The position numbers and the translations under genes were made by a program. A stretch of DNA of 5,021 bases from the NCBI GenBank assembly GCA_035645555.1, contig DASQMI010000093.1:1-5021 (forward strand). The letters are read 5' to 3'. The notes under the pieces are model-generated. The model saw only the letters and a program-made list of their open reading frames with translations. It made no database searches and was not told the origin of the DNA. Positions 4,734 through 5,021 of this stretch are shown here, piece after piece. The DNA is from Lysobacter_F sp035645555. GTDB taxonomy: Bacteria; Pseudomonadota; Gammaproteobacteria; Xanthomonadales; Xanthomonadaceae. Every line of letters begins with the position of its first letter. The stretch's first letter is position 1.

Positions 4734-5021
4734 GCCGCGTCCTTCGGCCGCAGCAGCAGGCGCATGTCGTGGCCGATCCGGCGCGCGTCGACCACGCTCA
4801 AGTCGAACCGTTGCGCCATCACGTCGATGTCGAGCCCATCGAACAGCGGCCGCGCGCGCGCGCCCAGCAGCACCGGCGCCACGTACAGCAGCAGCTCGTC
4901 GACCAGGCCCTCGGCCAGCAGCGCGCCCGCGAGCGTCGCGCCGGCCTCGACCTGCACCTCGTTGATCTGGCGCCCGGCCAGCAGCTGCATCACCGCGGCG
5001 AGCTCGAAGCGCCCGTCGCGC
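4730..5021 (-). CDS. ribD: RibD, C-terminal part of the reductase domain (partial at window edge)
   Basis: RibD is the bifunctional diaminohydroxyphosphoribosylaminopyrimidine deaminase and 5-amino-6-(5-phosphoribosylamino)uracil reductase, acting in steps two and three of the pyrimidine branch of riboflavin synthesis. Only the last 96 residues are present; the gene runs off the right edge, so the zinc deaminase domain is not seen. The visible part has the RibD C-terminal signature: INEVQVEAGATLAGALLAEG, then LVDELLLYVAPVLLGARARP and LFDGL, ending RLLLRPKDAA. The TGA stop (4732-4730) overlaps the methyltransferase start. An alternating CG run at about 4850-4863 encodes the GARARP part in frame and does not disturb the protein. 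Confidence 0.93.
   Translation of the reverse strand, partial: RDGRFELAAVMQLLAGRQINEVQVEAGATLAGALLAEGLVDELLLYVAPVLLGARARPLFDGLDIDVMAQRFDLSVVDARRIGHDMRLLLRPKDAA

Noticed and set aside
4850..4863. Alternating CG run
   Set aside because: It encodes an in-frame, conserved part of RibD (GARARP) and needs no separate explanation.

Overview
The window is a very GC-rich bacterial segment whose genes nearly all lie on the minus strand. They form a riboflavin biosynthesis cluster followed by nusB and thiL. Gene order, the RibB protein with a degenerate RibA-like half (RibBX type) and the form of NusB suggest a gammaproteobacterium, most likely of the Xanthomonadales. That placement is inference from memory of families, not a database result.

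In the direction of transcription (right to left) the layout is: the 3' end of ribD (5021-4730); a class I SAM-dependent methyltransferase of unknown substrate, overlapping ribD by GTGA (4733-3978); a 354-base leader (3977-3624) with a candidate -10 box, a GC-rich hairpin, a full FMN riboswitch aptamer (3902-3760), a long internal hairpin and a hairpin that buries the ribE ribosome binding site; ribE (3623-3021); ribBX (3024-1912, ATGA overlap); ribH (1865-1398); nusB (1401-952, GTGA overlap); and thiL (from 941 to the left edge).

RibD, RibB, RibH and RibE together cover every step of riboflavin synthesis except GTP cyclohydrolase II and the dephosphorylation step. The GTP cyclohydrolase II-like half of RibBX has no cysteine at all, so it cannot carry the usual zinc site. 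A genuine ribA is therefore expected elsewhere. The riboswitch lies after ribD and the methyltransferase, so it can control ribE, ribBX, ribH and perhaps nusB and thiL, but not ribD.

The strangest part is the left edge. The thiL body is read from the minus strand, but its conserved C-terminal part (IGRI... GYVHFG-stop) is encoded on the plus strand at 1-108, next to it and pointing toward it. A 9-base inverted repeat (2-10 and 109-117) brackets this segment. Either thiL was broken by a small inversion, or the contig end is a fold-back or assembly chimera.

I found no mobile element, CRISPR array, tRNA, rRNA or defence gene. The long plus-strand ORFs are antisense shadows caused by high GC.
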